64,000 bases of DNA from Alphaproteobacteria bacterium (GTDB lineage Bacteria > Pseudomonadota > Alphaproteobacteria > UBA8366), in assembly GCA_021774335.1 (NCBI GenBank), contig JAJFJD010000059.1:1-64000 (forward strand), in the 5' to 3' direction. Each line of letters starts with the position of its first letter. Position 1 is the stretch's first letter. Position numbers and translations under genes: made by a program. The notes under the pieces are model-generated. The model did not search any database, was not told where the DNA came from, and saw nothing but the letters and a program-made list of their open reading frames with translations. This document shows, piece by piece, positions 19,701 to 27,683 of this stretch.

Positions 19701-19820
19701 GATTAGATAATCGGCGAGCGCCAGCGGATCGCCGGCGCATTCATCCAGGATGCCTGCGGCAAGCGCATCGACGAAGGCCGCGCCGGGCGGAATGGTGTAG
19801 AGGCCGGACGGGACGCTCAT
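16782..19820 (-). CDS. addB: Double-strand break repair protein AddB (alphaproteobacterial type)
   Basis: The 1,012-residue partner of AddA. It has a degenerate UvrD-like N-terminal region (LPTRRACRALREAFL) lacking a canonical P-loop, typical of the alphaproteobacterial family. The C-terminal RecB-like nuclease has RGTIIHDALDAFV and SIIDYKTGVPP. Start and stop both overlap neighbours by 4 nt (the MurU-like gene upstream, addA downstream), so it sits in a coupled operon with cell-wall salvage genes. Confidence 0.95.
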   Translation of the reverse strand: MSVPSGLYTIPPGAAFVDALAAGILDECAGDPLALADYLILLPTRRACRALREAFLRVSDGQSLVLPAMRPIGDVDVDDIAPADAAGLETLDLPPALSEQRRLLLLARLILRWNEVDETTADRMTPDHAVRLAQELARLIDQVQTERLSFDGLAALAPREYAQHWERTLDFLKPVTAHWPDILAEEGALDPADRRNRLLEGLAARWVAQPPAGPVIAAGSTGSVPASADLFAVIAALPQGRVVLPGLDRAADDETWAAIEDDQTHPQFGLARLLDRLGIDRADVRDWPSDGYRHPVAPARTALAAEALRPAETTDAWRDLSALREAAVQALQPAGEAPFPAVQRIVAPGDKEEAEVIALMLRHSLETPERTAALVTADRRLARRVAASLRRWGIVIDDSAGQALSETPPGVFLRLVAEMVFQDFAPVATLAACKHPLAAAGMPSADMRRLVRALERWVLRGPTPDRGLAGLRQALAEAGSRHAAERPPPETAAGIERLLDQLEECLAPLLAFRDGAEGSLQRLVEAHVCAAEALAADGETVGAARLWDGEAGEALAVFVNELHEAADALPMVPPDHYPEMVEALMLGNVVRPRFGRHPRLNIWGPLEARLQHADLIVLGGLNEGNWPADPGPDPWMSRPMRDAFGLPLPERRIGLAAHDFAQLFCAPEIVLSRAQKSDGTPTVPSRWLLRLETVLEGCGLADAFVPDTHWPGLEKGLVAVERHSPVDPPEPRPPVEARPRRLSVTRIETWMRDPYSIYARHILGLRPLDPLEASPGAADRGTIIHDALDAFVRAFPDGPPDDALPQLLTLGEKAFGATLARPAVRAFWWPRFVRIAEWFIDVERSRQAGLAESRTEVAGSIAIDGAVGPFTLTAKADRIDRSADGHLSIIDYKTGVPPSERQLQFGYAPQLPLEAAIAEQGGFEGVPMAAVDRLAYWRLSGGDPAGQIREFSADVPDLTARVYDNLVQLIDAFDRLDTPYLSTPEPEWPLAFPEYDHLARLREWSGGRGNGS

Positions 19821-20563
19821 TCCCCCGAACCCGAGGAACCCGACGGGCCCGCAAGACGGGCAAACGCCGCCTCGGTCGCCGCCAGATCTTCGGGCGTGCC
19901 CACATGGAACCAGTCCGAATCATGCTCAAGGCCACAGAGTCGGCCCGCCGACTCCGCCCGGTCGTAGAGCAGGTTCAGCGAGAACGGACCGTCGGGAATG
20001 TCGTGAAATATCTTCGGGTGCAGAATCTGAACGCCGGCGAAGAGATGCATCGCCGTTTCGTCCTGACCGCGCCGGCGCAATGCGCCATCGGCCGCCAGAT
20101 GATAGTCGCCCGCCCCGTGATAGCCCATGGCACGGTCGACCGGCTGCAGCAGCAGCAGCACGTCCATCCGCGCCGGATCCCACGCCGCCGCGAGCCGGTC
20201 CAGCGCGGGCGCGTCCCCATCATGCCACACCGCGTCGCTGTTGATCACGAAGAACGGTTGGTCGCCGAGATGCGGCAATGCCCGCGCGACGCCACCGCCG
20301 GTCTCCAGCCGCTCCGCCTCCGGTGACAGCACGATATCGGCATGATCGCTCAGATGGCCTTCGATCATCTCCGCCAGGTAGTGCGTGTTCACGACCGTGC
20401 GCGTGACACCCGAGGCCCGCAAGCGATCGAGGGCGCGGTCCAGCAGGGTCCGGCCGCGCAGCACGACCAGAGGCTTCGGCCGTTCCAGCGTCAGCGGCCG
20501 CATCCGCATGCCGAGCCCGGCGGCGAGTACCATGGCGGTGGAAATAGGGGTCGACGGCGCCAT
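19817..20563 (-). CDS. murU: MurU-like nucleotidyltransferase (MurNAc-1-phosphate uridylyltransferase family)
   Basis: A 248-residue sugar-1-phosphate nucleotidyltransferase. The signature AAGLGMRMRPLTLERPKPLV holds the GxGxRxxPxT nucleotide loop and the catalytic Lys; FFVINSDAVW gives the metal Asp. In Pseudomonas and Caulobacter MurU makes UDP-MurNAc from MurNAc-1-P, bypassing de novo synthesis. The upstream gene encodes an AmgK-like kinase and overlaps by one base (TGATG), which supports this pathway assignment over mannose-1-P guanylyltransferase. Specificity is inferred from the pairing. Confidence 0.85.
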   Translation of the reverse strand: MAPSTPISTAMVLAAGLGMRMRPLTLERPKPLVVLRGRTLLDRALDRLRASGVTRTVVNTHYLAEMIEGHLSDHADIVLSPEAERLETGGGVARALPHLGDQPFFVINSDAVWHDGDAPALDRLAAAWDPARMDVLLLLQPVDRAMGYHGAGDYHLAADGALRRRGQDETAMHLFAGVQILHPKIFHDIPDGPFSLNLLYDRAESAGRLCGLEHDSDWFHVGTPEDLAATEAAFARLAGPSGSSGSGE

Positions 20564-21570
20564 CAGCAGCCTCTCTGTGGCGCCGGTGTCCGCCTGAGAG
20601 ACGGTGGCAACGTGTCATCGAACCACGCCTTCAGGCCCGCCAGGGCGGGATGGGTCAGGTCGCCCTCGAGCCAGTGCCAGACCCGCGGGATGTGTTCCAG
20701 ATAGACCGGCTTGCCGTCGCGCCGGTCGAGCCGCGTGAAGATGCCGAGGATCTTGGCGCTGCGTTGCGCGGCGAGCACCGCGTAGGACGCCTCGACCGTG
20801 CCCCGGTCGAGCGTGGGAAAGGCGGCGAAATAGCGGTCCATTAACCGGGCCGCCAAACCGGGCGGGACGTCGCGTCGCGCATCTTCGAACAACGAGGCAA
20901 GGTCGTAGGTCACGGGACCGATCACCGCGTCCTGGAAATCGAGTAAGCCGCACGCGCGAACGCCGGAGCGGTCGTCCAGCAGCATCAGATTGTCGACATG
21001 GAAATCCCGCAGCACCAGGCTGGACGGCGCGGCACGCGCGGCTGCAAGCGCAGCTTGCCAGAGGGCTAGATATTCGTCGCGCGCAGCCGTCGACAGCGGC
21101 GCGCCGGTCACTGCCGGCAGATACCAATCGACCAGCAGCGCGGCTTCGTCGAGCAACCGGGCATCGTCATAGTCGGGAATATCGGCAGCACCGCCATTGA
21201 ACCGCCGGTGCAATTCGATCAGGACGTCGACGGCGAGCGTGTACAGCGCCTCCTCGTCACCGCCGTCGGCGAGGACACGCGTGTAGGTCGTGTCACCGAG
21301 ATCCTCGAGCAACAGCAACCCGTTCTCCACATCGCGCGCCCGGATTTCCGGCGCGCTAAAGCCGAGATCCTGTAACACGCCTGCGATGGCGGCAAAGGGA
21401 CGCACGTCTTCCTGAGGTGGCGGCGCATCCATCAGGACGGCGCGCTCGCCGCCCCGGGTCAGCCGCTCGTAGCGGCGAAAGGAGGCATCATCCGCCAACG
21501 GGCCGCGGTCGCCGTCACCCCAGCCATTGTCCGCGAGAAACCGGTCAATCAGCGTCGAGCGGTCAGTCAT
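20563..21570 (-). CDS. amgK: AmgK-like anomeric MurNAc/GlcNAc kinase (aminoglycoside phosphotransferase fold)
   Basis: A 335-residue APH-fold kinase. The catalytic loop is LVLRDFHVDNLMLL and the metal-binding segment is GLLDFQDAVIGPVTYDLASL. AmgK phosphorylates MurNAc and GlcNAc at the anomeric position and feeds MurU; the genes overlap here. It is coupled to tsaE upstream by an 8-nt overlap. In some alphaproteobacteria the TsaE and kinase domains are fused; here they are separate. Confidence 0.85.
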   Translation of the reverse strand: MTDRSTLIDRFLADNGWGDGDRGPLADDASFRRYERLTRGGERAVLMDAPPPQEDVRPFAAIAGVLQDLGFSAPEIRARDVENGLLLLEDLGDTTYTRVLADGGDEEALYTLAVDVLIELHRRFNGGAADIPDYDDARLLDEAALLVDWYLPAVTGAPLSTAARDEYLALWQAALAAARAAPSSLVLRDFHVDNLMLLDDRSGVRACGLLDFQDAVIGPVTYDLASLFEDARRDVPPGLAARLMDRYFAAFPTLDRGTVEASYAVLAAQRSAKILGIFTRLDRRDGKPVYLEHIPRVWHWLEGDLTHPALAGLKAWFDDTLPPSLRRTPAPQRGC

Positions 21571-22087
21571 CGCGCACCTCGTCTTGCCCCGTCATGTCAC
21601 GGTTGAGAGTCGCCAACCGGTCGCGCCAGGTCAGGCCGCCCCGCAGACGGAGACGCCGCAATTCCGGATCGCCGTCGTCGTCCGCCGCTATCACAATCTT
21701 GAGTCGCGCCGCCGGCAGGAGGGTGCCGAGCCGTTCGGGCCATTCGATCAGGGAAATGCCATCGGCGAAGGCGTCTTCGATGCCCAGCTCCCAGGCCTCT
21801 TCCGCGTCCTCGAGACGATACAAATCGAAGTGATGGATCGGCCCAGCGTCCGAAGGGTAGATCTGCACCAGCGTAAAGGTCGGGCTAGGAACTTCTTCAT
21901 CCAGTCCGGTGAGCGCCCGGATGAAGCCACGCGCGAACACCGTCTTGCCGCTGCCCAGCACACCCGACAGCGCGATCACGTCGCCGGCCGTGGACACGCG
22001 CGCCACGGCGGCGGCAATCGCCGCCGTGCCTGTCTCGCCCCGGGCGGTCAGTTCAATCGAGAATGCAGTATCGGAAGCATCCGGCAT
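21563..22087 (-). CDS. tsaE: tRNA threonylcarbamoyladenosine biosynthesis protein TsaE
   Basis: The ATPase subunit of the t6A37 tRNA modification complex with TsaB and TsaD. The ATG at 22087 gives 174 residues; an upstream in-frame start at 22141 adds 18 unlikely residues. The P-loop GVLGSGKTVFARG, the SPTFTLVQIY segment and HFDLYRLED plus LIEWPERLG are TsaE signatures. It begins the coupled leftward run tsaE-amgK-murU-addB-addA. Confidence 0.95.
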   Translation of the reverse strand: MPDASDTAFSIELTARGETGTAAIAAAVARVSTAGDVIALSGVLGSGKTVFARGFIRALTGLDEEVPSPTFTLVQIYPSDAGPIHHFDLYRLEDAEEAWELGIEDAFADGISLIEWPERLGTLLPAARLKIVIAADDDGDPELRRLRLRGGLTWRDRLATLNRDMTGQDEVRDD

Positions 22088-22173
22088 GCCGCCATATGTA
22101 CCATTGCGACAACCGGAAACGGAAGCGGCCAGCGCGACCATTAATTGGCCGCGCCGCCGGGTCCGGAACCGCG

Positions 22174-23469
22174 TCAGTAGCGGTAGTAGTCGGGCTTGTA
22201 CGGCCCAGCCGAGTCGAGGCCGAGATAGGCCGCCTGCTCCTTGGTCATCTGCGTCAGCTTCACGCCGAGCTTTTCCAGATGCAGCGAAGCGACCTTTTCA
22301 TCCAACCGCTTCGGCAGGACATAGACTTTCTTCTCGTAATTGTCGGCGTTTTTCCATAGCTCGATCTGCGCCAGCACCTGGTTGGTGAAGGACGCCGACA
22401 TCACGAAGCTGGGATGGCCGGTCGCGCAACCGAGGTTGACCAGACGACCTTCCGCCAGAACGATCAGGCGCTTGCCATCAGGAAATTCAACCTCGTCGAC
22501 CTGCGGCTTCACATTGTCCCATTTGTAGTTACGCAGCGCTTCGATCTGAATTTCCGAGTCGAAATGCCCGATGTTGCAAACGATCGCCCGGTCCTTCATT
22601 TCGCGCATATGGTCGAGCGTGATCACGTCGATGTTGCCGGTCGTGGTCACGAAGATGTCGCCGTTGGACGCGGCGTCTTCCATGGTGGTGACTTCGTAGC
22701 CTTCCATCGACGCCTGCAGGGCGCAGATCGGGTCGATCTCGGTGACGAGCACCCGCGCGCCCTGGTTGCGCAGGCTGGCGGCCGAGCCCTTGCCCACATC
22801 GCCGTAGCCGCAAACCACGGCCGTCTTGCCGGCGATCATGACGTCGGTCGCCCGCTTGATGCCGTCGACCAGGCTTTCGCGGCAGCCATAGAGATTGTCG
22901 AACTTGGACTTGGTGACCGAATCGTTGACGTTGATGGCGGGAACGGCGAGCGTACCGTTCTTCTCCATCTCATACAGCCGGTGTACGCCGGTCGTCGTCT
23001 CTTCCGACAGGCCGCGCACGTCCTTCAGCAGCTCGGGGTACTTGTCATGCATCAGCACGGTCAGGTCACCGCCGTCGTCGAGGATCATGTTGGGACGCCA
23101 GCCGTCCGGGCCTTCGATGGTCTGTTCGATACACCACCAGAACTCTTCCTCGGACATGCCCTTCCACGCAAACACCGGCACCTTCGTCGCGGCGATGGCC
23201 GCGGCAGCGTGATCCTGGGTCGAAAAGATGTTGCATGACGACCAGCGGACTTCGGCGCCGAGCGCCGTCAGCGTTTCGATCAGCACGGCGGTCTGGATGG
23301 TCATATGCAGGCAGCCGGCGATCCGCGCATCCTTGAGCGGTTTGGATTTGCCGTATTCGTCGCGCAGCGCCATCAGGCCCGGCATTTCCGTTTCGGCGAT
23401 GGCAATTTCCTTGCGGCCCCATTCGGCCCCACTCATATCGGCAACTTTATAATCTTCTACGGCAGTCAT
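22174..23469 (-). CDS. ahcY: Adenosylhomocysteinase (S-adenosylhomocysteine hydrolase)
   Basis: It hydrolyses SAH to adenosine and homocysteine, relieving product inhibition of methyltransferases. The 431 residues contain HMTIQTAVLIETL, the EEFWWCIEQT and NINVNDSVTKSK-type substrate regions, the NAD-binding loop VVCGYGDVGKGSA and the C-terminal PDYYRY that closes the tetramer. Length is slightly shorter than the 460-residue alphaproteobacterial form. It is transcribed alone after a 337-nt leader that contains a GC-rich hairpin but no SAH riboswitch pattern I recognise. Confidence 0.97.
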   Translation of the reverse strand: MTAVEDYKVADMSGAEWGRKEIAIAETEMPGLMALRDEYGKSKPLKDARIAGCLHMTIQTAVLIETLTALGAEVRWSSCNIFSTQDHAAAAIAATKVPVFAWKGMSEEEFWWCIEQTIEGPDGWRPNMILDDGGDLTVLMHDKYPELLKDVRGLSEETTTGVHRLYEMEKNGTLAVPAINVNDSVTKSKFDNLYGCRESLVDGIKRATDVMIAGKTAVVCGYGDVGKGSAASLRNQGARVLVTEIDPICALQASMEGYEVTTMEDAASNGDIFVTTTGNIDVITLDHMREMKDRAIVCNIGHFDSEIQIEALRNYKWDNVKPQVDEVEFPDGKRLIVLAEGRLVNLGCATGHPSFVMSASFTNQVLAQIELWKNADNYEKKVYVLPKRLDEKVASLHLEKLGVKLTQMTKEQAAYLGLDSAGPYKPDYYRY

Positions 23470-23530
23470 GTTCTGTTCCTGTTATGTATCGCGCCGGCGG
23501 CGGACGGTCCAAATACCTCCGCGCCGCGGT

Positions 23531-23555
23531 TACCGCCCTCGGTTGGGCGGCGGTA
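23531..23555 (-). promoter_or_regulatory. GC-rich stem-loop in the ahcY leader
   Basis: A perfect 7-bp stem TACCGCC (23531-23537) / GGCGGTA (23549-23555) with an 11-nt loop lies about 60 nt upstream of the ahcY start. It is flanked by another GC palindrome, GCGCCGCGG. It could be an attenuator or a chance GC structure. The rest of the 23470-23806 gap, up to the HPr stop, shows no gene. Confidence 0.3.
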
Positions 23556-23806
23556 TAGCAGCGCTGGTCGGAAGCGGCAAGGCGGGATCCAAGTGTCCGA
23601 AAAGCAAGCCTATGCCGGGGTTATACGGGGTAATTCTTAGCGCTCAATGGTTACAACGGGGTAAAAGGCGGCGCGATACGCTATTTCTACCGATATCGGG
23701 TCTTGGCGTGCGGTAGACCCGGGCGGTGTTCTCAGCAATCACGGCGCCATCCACAATATGGCGCGCCACGGCGGCGAAACCAGGGTCGATAGCCGGGCCG
23801 GAACAA

Positions 23807-24076
23807 CTAGTCGGTTTCGTTAAAGCCGCTGCTCACCAAGCCCGACAATGCGTCGAGCGCTTGCACCGCATCGGCCCCCTCTGCTTGGACCGAAATGACG
23901 CAACCGATCGAGGCGGCCAGCATCATCAACCCCATGATCGACGTCCCAGGAACGCTTTGCCCGTCTTTCGACACGGTGACCGAGGCCTCGAATTGGCCCA
24001 CCAGTTCGACGAATTTTGCAGCGGCGCGCGCGTGCAGGCCCCGCCGGTTGACGATTTTAAGGTCGCGTTGCGCCAT
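23807..24076 (-). CDS. ptsH: HPr family phosphocarrier protein (PTS-Ntr/NPr-type)
   Basis: The 89 residues start MAQRDLKIVNRRGLHARAAA, with the phosphorylatable His15. Ser46 in PGTSIMGLMML is the site expected for HPr kinase. The start at 24076 has GGCGGAA upstream and leaves a 10-nt gap to the EIIA gene; a longer frame to 24169 would read through that gene. With EIIA-Man and HprK nearby but no sugar permease, the likely role is regulatory phosphotransfer. Enzyme I is not in the window. Confidence 0.95.
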   Translation of the reverse strand: MAQRDLKIVNRRGLHARAAAKFVELVGQFEASVTVSKDGQSVPGTSIMGLMMLAASIGCVISVQAEGADAVQALDALSGLVSSGFNETD

Positions 24077-24086
24077 GTAATTCCGC

Positions 24087-24497
24087 CTAGCCGCCGGTCT
24101 GTTCCGCCAGCAGGTTCGACGCGACATTGATGTATTTGCGGCCGGCTTCCTGGGCGCTGGCCACCGCATCCTCCAACGAATGCGTCTTGCGGATCGAGGC
24201 GAGCCGGATGAGCATCGGCAGATTGACGCCGGCGACGACCTCTACATTTGCCTGCCCCATCACCGACAACGCCAGGTTCGACGGGGTGCCGCCGAACATA
24301 TCGGTCAACACGGCAACGCCGGCGCCACCTTCCATTTTCGAAACACAGGTAAGGATTTCCTGGCGGCGTGCTTCCATATCGTCGTCCGGCCCGATGCAGA
24401 CGCAGCACAGATTCTCCTGCGGCCCGACGATATGTTCCAACGCGCCAACGAACTCCTCGGCCAGACGGCCATGGCTCACCACAACGATACCGATCAT
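24087..24497 (-). CDS. PTS EIIA component, mannose family (ManX/EIIA-Man type)
   Basis: A 136-residue single-domain protein. The N-terminus MIGIVVVSHGRLAEEF places the phospho-acceptor histidine at residue 9, and TDMFGGTPSNLAL is the EIIA-Man signature. Alphaproteobacteria usually lack the IIB, IIC and IID partners, and none is seen here, so it probably signals rather than transports sugar. It lies between rapZ and ptsH in the same orientation. Confidence 0.93.
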   Translation of the reverse strand: MIGIVVVSHGRLAEEFVGALEHIVGPQENLCCVCIGPDDDMEARRQEILTCVSKMEGGAGVAVLTDMFGGTPSNLALSVMGQANVEVVAGVNLPMLIRLASIRKTHSLEDAVASAQEAGRKYINVASNLLAEQTGG

Positions 24498-24561
24498 TTT
24501 CCCGTTTCCACCAGCCGGTTCACCGTTTTGCCCTCATCCGTCCCCGTGTTTTTCGCCGTCC

Positions 24562-25464
24562 CTACTTTTCGCCGACCGGCGTTTCGCGATGATGCAGACG
24601 GACCTGCCAATCGCGGGATCGCAGCCAATCGGTCAACCGCCGCGCCACGAACACCGACCGGTGGCGACCGCCGGTACAGCCGACCGAGATGGTCAGATAA
24701 CTTTTTCCTTCCTGCGCGTACCGCGGCAACAAAATTTCCAGCATTCCGGTCAGACTGTCAAAGAAACCGTAGAAATCCGGATCGCCGGTGATCATCGCCT
24801 GAACCGGCTCGTCTTCACCGGTGAGCGGACGCAAGGCTTTGTCATAATGTGGATTTTTCAGGAACCGTACATCGAAGACAAGATCGGATTCGCGCGGCAC
24901 CCCGTTGCGAAACGCAAAGGAGGTAACGAACAGACTCAGGCCTTTGTCGCTATGCAGACCGAAGGATTCGCCGAGCATCTCCTTGAGGTCCCACGGCGAC
25001 TTATCCGTTGTGTCGATCACCACGTCGGCCCGGCCCCGCAACCGCGCCAGCACGCGGCGTTCGAGTTCGATCATATCCGGCACCGGTTTTTCGGAATCGA
25101 GCGGGTGACGTCGCCGGGTTTCCGCATAACGGCGCTGCAAGACTTCGTCGTCGCAATCGAGGAATACCGAGCCGACCCGATACGCCGGATCGGCAATGAG
25201 GCGATCGAGTTCGTCCAGTATCGTATCGACGCCGAAATCGCGCGTCCGAATATCGACGCCGATCGCGAGCGGTTGTTGCTTTTCCGCGTCGACGACCCCG
25301 ACAGCCGGTCGCACGAGACTGCCGAGCAGCGACAAGGGAAGATTGTCGACCGCCTCGTATCCAATATCTTCAAGGCATTTCAGGGCCGTCGTTCTGCCGG
25401 CGCCGGACATGCCGGTGACCAGCATCACGCGCCGGCGGCCGTCATCCTGCTTGTCATCGGTCAC
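24562..25464 (-). CDS. rapZ: RNase adapter protein RapZ (YvcJ family)
   Basis: A 300-residue nucleotide-binding protein. The Walker A motif is VTGMSGAGRTTALK, with Arg in place of the usual Lys, a variant I believe is common in alphaproteobacterial members. The C-terminal signature SVGCTGGRHRSVFVARRL matches the domain that binds small RNA and GlcN6P in E. coli RapZ. The start overlaps the hprK stop by 4 nt, so both are translated together. Whether it regulates GlmS here is unknown. Confidence 0.94.
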   Translation of the reverse strand: MTDDKQDDGRRRVMLVTGMSGAGRTTALKCLEDIGYEAVDNLPLSLLGSLVRPAVGVVDAEKQQPLAIGVDIRTRDFGVDTILDELDRLIADPAYRVGSVFLDCDDEVLQRRYAETRRRHPLDSEKPVPDMIELERRVLARLRGRADVVIDTTDKSPWDLKEMLGESFGLHSDKGLSLFVTSFAFRNGVPRESDLVFDVRFLKNPHYDKALRPLTGEDEPVQAMITGDPDFYGFFDSLTGMLEILLPRYAQEGKSYLTISVGCTGGRHRSVFVARRLTDWLRSRDWQVRLHHRETPVGEK

Positions 25465-25889
25465 CGCTCGATCTCCTCCGGGGCCAGCCTTACAGCCAGT
25501 CTGATCTTGGCCGGTGTCGACGCCTCGAAGGCGGCGAGGCGTATTACCGGCAGCGCGACTCCCAATAGCATTGTCTCGGCGGGCTTGGGAAGGCGTTCCA
25601 CCTCACCCGCGGGAACGATGTCGACCACGACCCGCACCGGGATGTCGGAAACGGCCGGTAGGCGGATGATCCCGAGACCGCGAACTTCCATCCGCCCCGC
25701 GATCTGCGGCGGCGCGCCTGCCAGAATCTCTTCGCCTTTACGGGACAGCGCCGTTTGATCGTCGGCGACAAGCGCGGCGCCACCGTCGATCAGACGCAGC
25801 GCTAGATCCGACTTGCCACTGCCGGATGGACCGCGCAACAAGACGCCGCCACCGTCCAGCGCAACCGAGGTTCCGTGAACCGTTTCCAT
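25461..25889 (-). CDS. hprK: Short HPr kinase/phosphorylase (catalytic domain only)
   Basis: The protein is about 142 residues from the ATG at 25889; a TTG at 25910 would add 7. It is under half the length of the Firmicute enzyme and lacks the N-terminal domain, as is usual for Alphaproteobacteria. The P-loop LRGPSGSGKSDLALRL and the family signature MEVRGLGIIRL are intact. It would phosphorylate HPr on Ser46, which is present in the nearby HPr. It lies between chvG and rapZ and overlaps the latter. Confidence 0.93.
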   Translation of the reverse strand: METVHGTSVALDGGGVLLRGPSGSGKSDLALRLIDGGAALVADDQTALSRKGEEILAGAPPQIAGRMEVRGLGIIRLPAVSDIPVRVVVDIVPAGEVERLPKPAETMLLGVALPVIRLAAFEASTPAKIRLAVRLAPEEIER

Positions 25890-25947
25890 ACAGCCAGCCT
25901 GCGGCGGCAATCACACGGAGTCAACGCGGGGAAGGAAGGGTTGTTAG

Positions 25948-27678
25948 CTACTTAACGGGCAGGCGGATAATAAATCGCGCGCCGCAGACGGTCTTCGATC
26001 CGTCCTTCTCATAGCGGTTCTGCGCCCGGATCGTGCCACGATGCGCCTCGACAATCTGCTTCGAGATGGACAGGCCGAGGCCGGAATGCGTGCCAAACTT
26101 CTCGCCCTTCGGGCGCTCGGTGTAGAAGCGGTCGAAGATCGCCTCAAGTTTCGCTTCCGGGATGCCCGGACCGTCGTCTTCGACCTGCACCTCGACGAAG
26201 CCGTTGACGCGAGCCGCCGTGATCCGGATCAGCCCGCCCGGCGGACTGAAACTCTCCGCGTTGGCAATCAGGTTGCGCATGACTTGGACCAGCCGGTCCT
26301 CGACACCGGAGACCTGCAAACTGTCGTTTTCGTCGATATCCACTTCCAGGCTCAGCCCGCCCGAAAGCTGCGTGGTGTCGTACATATCGGCCAGCGCCTG
26401 CATCATGGACCCAAGTTCGACGGTCTCGGTGCCGGCGCGGCTCAACTCCGCATCCAGGCGCGATGCATTGGAGATATCCGTGATCAGGCGGTCGAGCCGC
26501 TGCACGTCTTCCAGGATCACGGCCATCAGCCGGCGTTGCTGCCCGGGGTCCGAGACGCGCGCCGCGGTTTCGACCGCGCTGCGCAGCGAGGTCAGGGGAT
26601 TCTTGATTTCATGGCTGACATCGGCAGCGAATCGTTCGATCGCGTCCATCCGCTGATGCAACGCATCGGTCATTTCCCGCAGCACGCCGGACAGTTCGCC
26701 GATCTCATCGCCGCGGTTGGTGAAGTCGGGAATCTGTTGCGTTTCAGGCCCGTAGCCGCGCCGCACCCGCTCCGCGGCGGCGGCCAGCCGCAGCACCGGC
26801 TGTGCAATCGTACGCGCCAGATAGAGCGACAATAGGATCGTCACCACGAGCGCGCCCGCAAAGACGGCCAGCACCGTCAATCGGATTGCCCGGACCGAGG
26901 CCTCGATTTCGATGCCGTCGCGGGACAGCAACAGCACGCCGATCACCTGGCGGTAGCGCTGCACCGGAATGGCGACCGTCAGCATATATCCGCTGGAGCC
27001 GCCCGACCGAACCACACCGATGATCTCGCCCGAAAAGGCGCGCTGCACCTCGGGATAGTCTTCGGACCGTTGATCCGCCCGCTCCTGATACGGTTCGAGC
27101 TTCTCGCCATAGGTCAGCCAACCGACAGTGACATCGATGCCATCGATGAGCCAATCGACCAACCAATTGGATTCCTTCGGCGGCGGCAGCTCCTGGACCT
27201 GCACGACCCAGCGGCCGCCCAACAACCGGCTGCTGTCGGCGACCATCTCGCCGGCATTCAAAAACAACCGCGACCGCACGCGCGACGCGGCGCTCAAGCG
27301 CCGGACGATGTGCCGCGCCGGTTCCAGATCTATGAATTGCCCGCCCGCCGGCGTGATCTCGATCGCGCTTTCGCCGATTGCGCCGGCGATCATCTCGCCC
27401 TGGCTGCGCAGCGATTCGAGATCGGCGTCGATCAGGCTGTCACGGTATGGACCGACATACAGTAGTCCGCCGACCGGAATCAGCAATGCCACCACGTTGA
27501 CCGCCAAAATCCGGCGGGTCAGCGGCGAGACCACGCGCCGGCCTTTCGCCGCAGCCTCTTCATTTTCAGCTTCAGTGTGGGAGTTCTTTTCGGTGAAACC
27601 GCGCATCGCCAAGCGGGCCGCTACCGTATACCGGTGCAGCCCCTTGCGAATAGCCTTCAACGCGGTCTCACGCTCCAT
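25948..27678 (-). CDS. chvG: Sensor histidine kinase ChvG (ExoS family)
   Basis: A 576-residue membrane kinase. It has a cytoplasmic N-terminus of about 50 residues, TM1 near 57-76, a periplasmic sensing domain to about 262, TM2 near 264-287 and a HAMP segment. The H-box ADVSHEIKNPLTSL puts the phospho-His at 356. An HATPase domain follows with N, G1 (VEDDGPGIPEA) and G2 (HSGLGLSISKQ) boxes. ChvG senses envelope stress and acid in Rhizobiales. It follows chvI by 5 nt and precedes hprK. Confidence 0.95.
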   Translation of the reverse strand: MERETALKAIRKGLHRYTVAARLAMRGFTEKNSHTEAENEEAAAKGRRVVSPLTRRILAVNVVALLIPVGGLLYVGPYRDSLIDADLESLRSQGEMIAGAIGESAIEITPAGGQFIDLEPARHIVRRLSAASRVRSRLFLNAGEMVADSSRLLGGRWVVQVQELPPPKESNWLVDWLIDGIDVTVGWLTYGEKLEPYQERADQRSEDYPEVQRAFSGEIIGVVRSGGSSGYMLTVAIPVQRYRQVIGVLLLSRDGIEIEASVRAIRLTVLAVFAGALVVTILLSLYLARTIAQPVLRLAAAAERVRRGYGPETQQIPDFTNRGDEIGELSGVLREMTDALHQRMDAIERFAADVSHEIKNPLTSLRSAVETAARVSDPGQQRRLMAVILEDVQRLDRLITDISNASRLDAELSRAGTETVELGSMMQALADMYDTTQLSGGLSLEVDIDENDSLQVSGVEDRLVQVMRNLIANAESFSPPGGLIRITAARVNGFVEVQVEDDGPGIPEAKLEAIFDRFYTERPKGEKFGTHSGLGLSISKQIVEAHRGTIRAQNRYEKDGSKTVCGARFIIRLPVK

Positions 27679-27683
27679 CGCAG

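Noticed and set aside
23470..23806. SAH riboswitch upstream of ahcY
   Set aside because: The conserved core of the SAH element was not found by eye; only a generic GC hairpin is present.
24562..25464. Arg instead of Lys in the RapZ Walker A as an inactivating change
   Set aside because: I believe GAGRTT is a normal variant in alphaproteobacterial RapZ, and the rest of the protein is intact.
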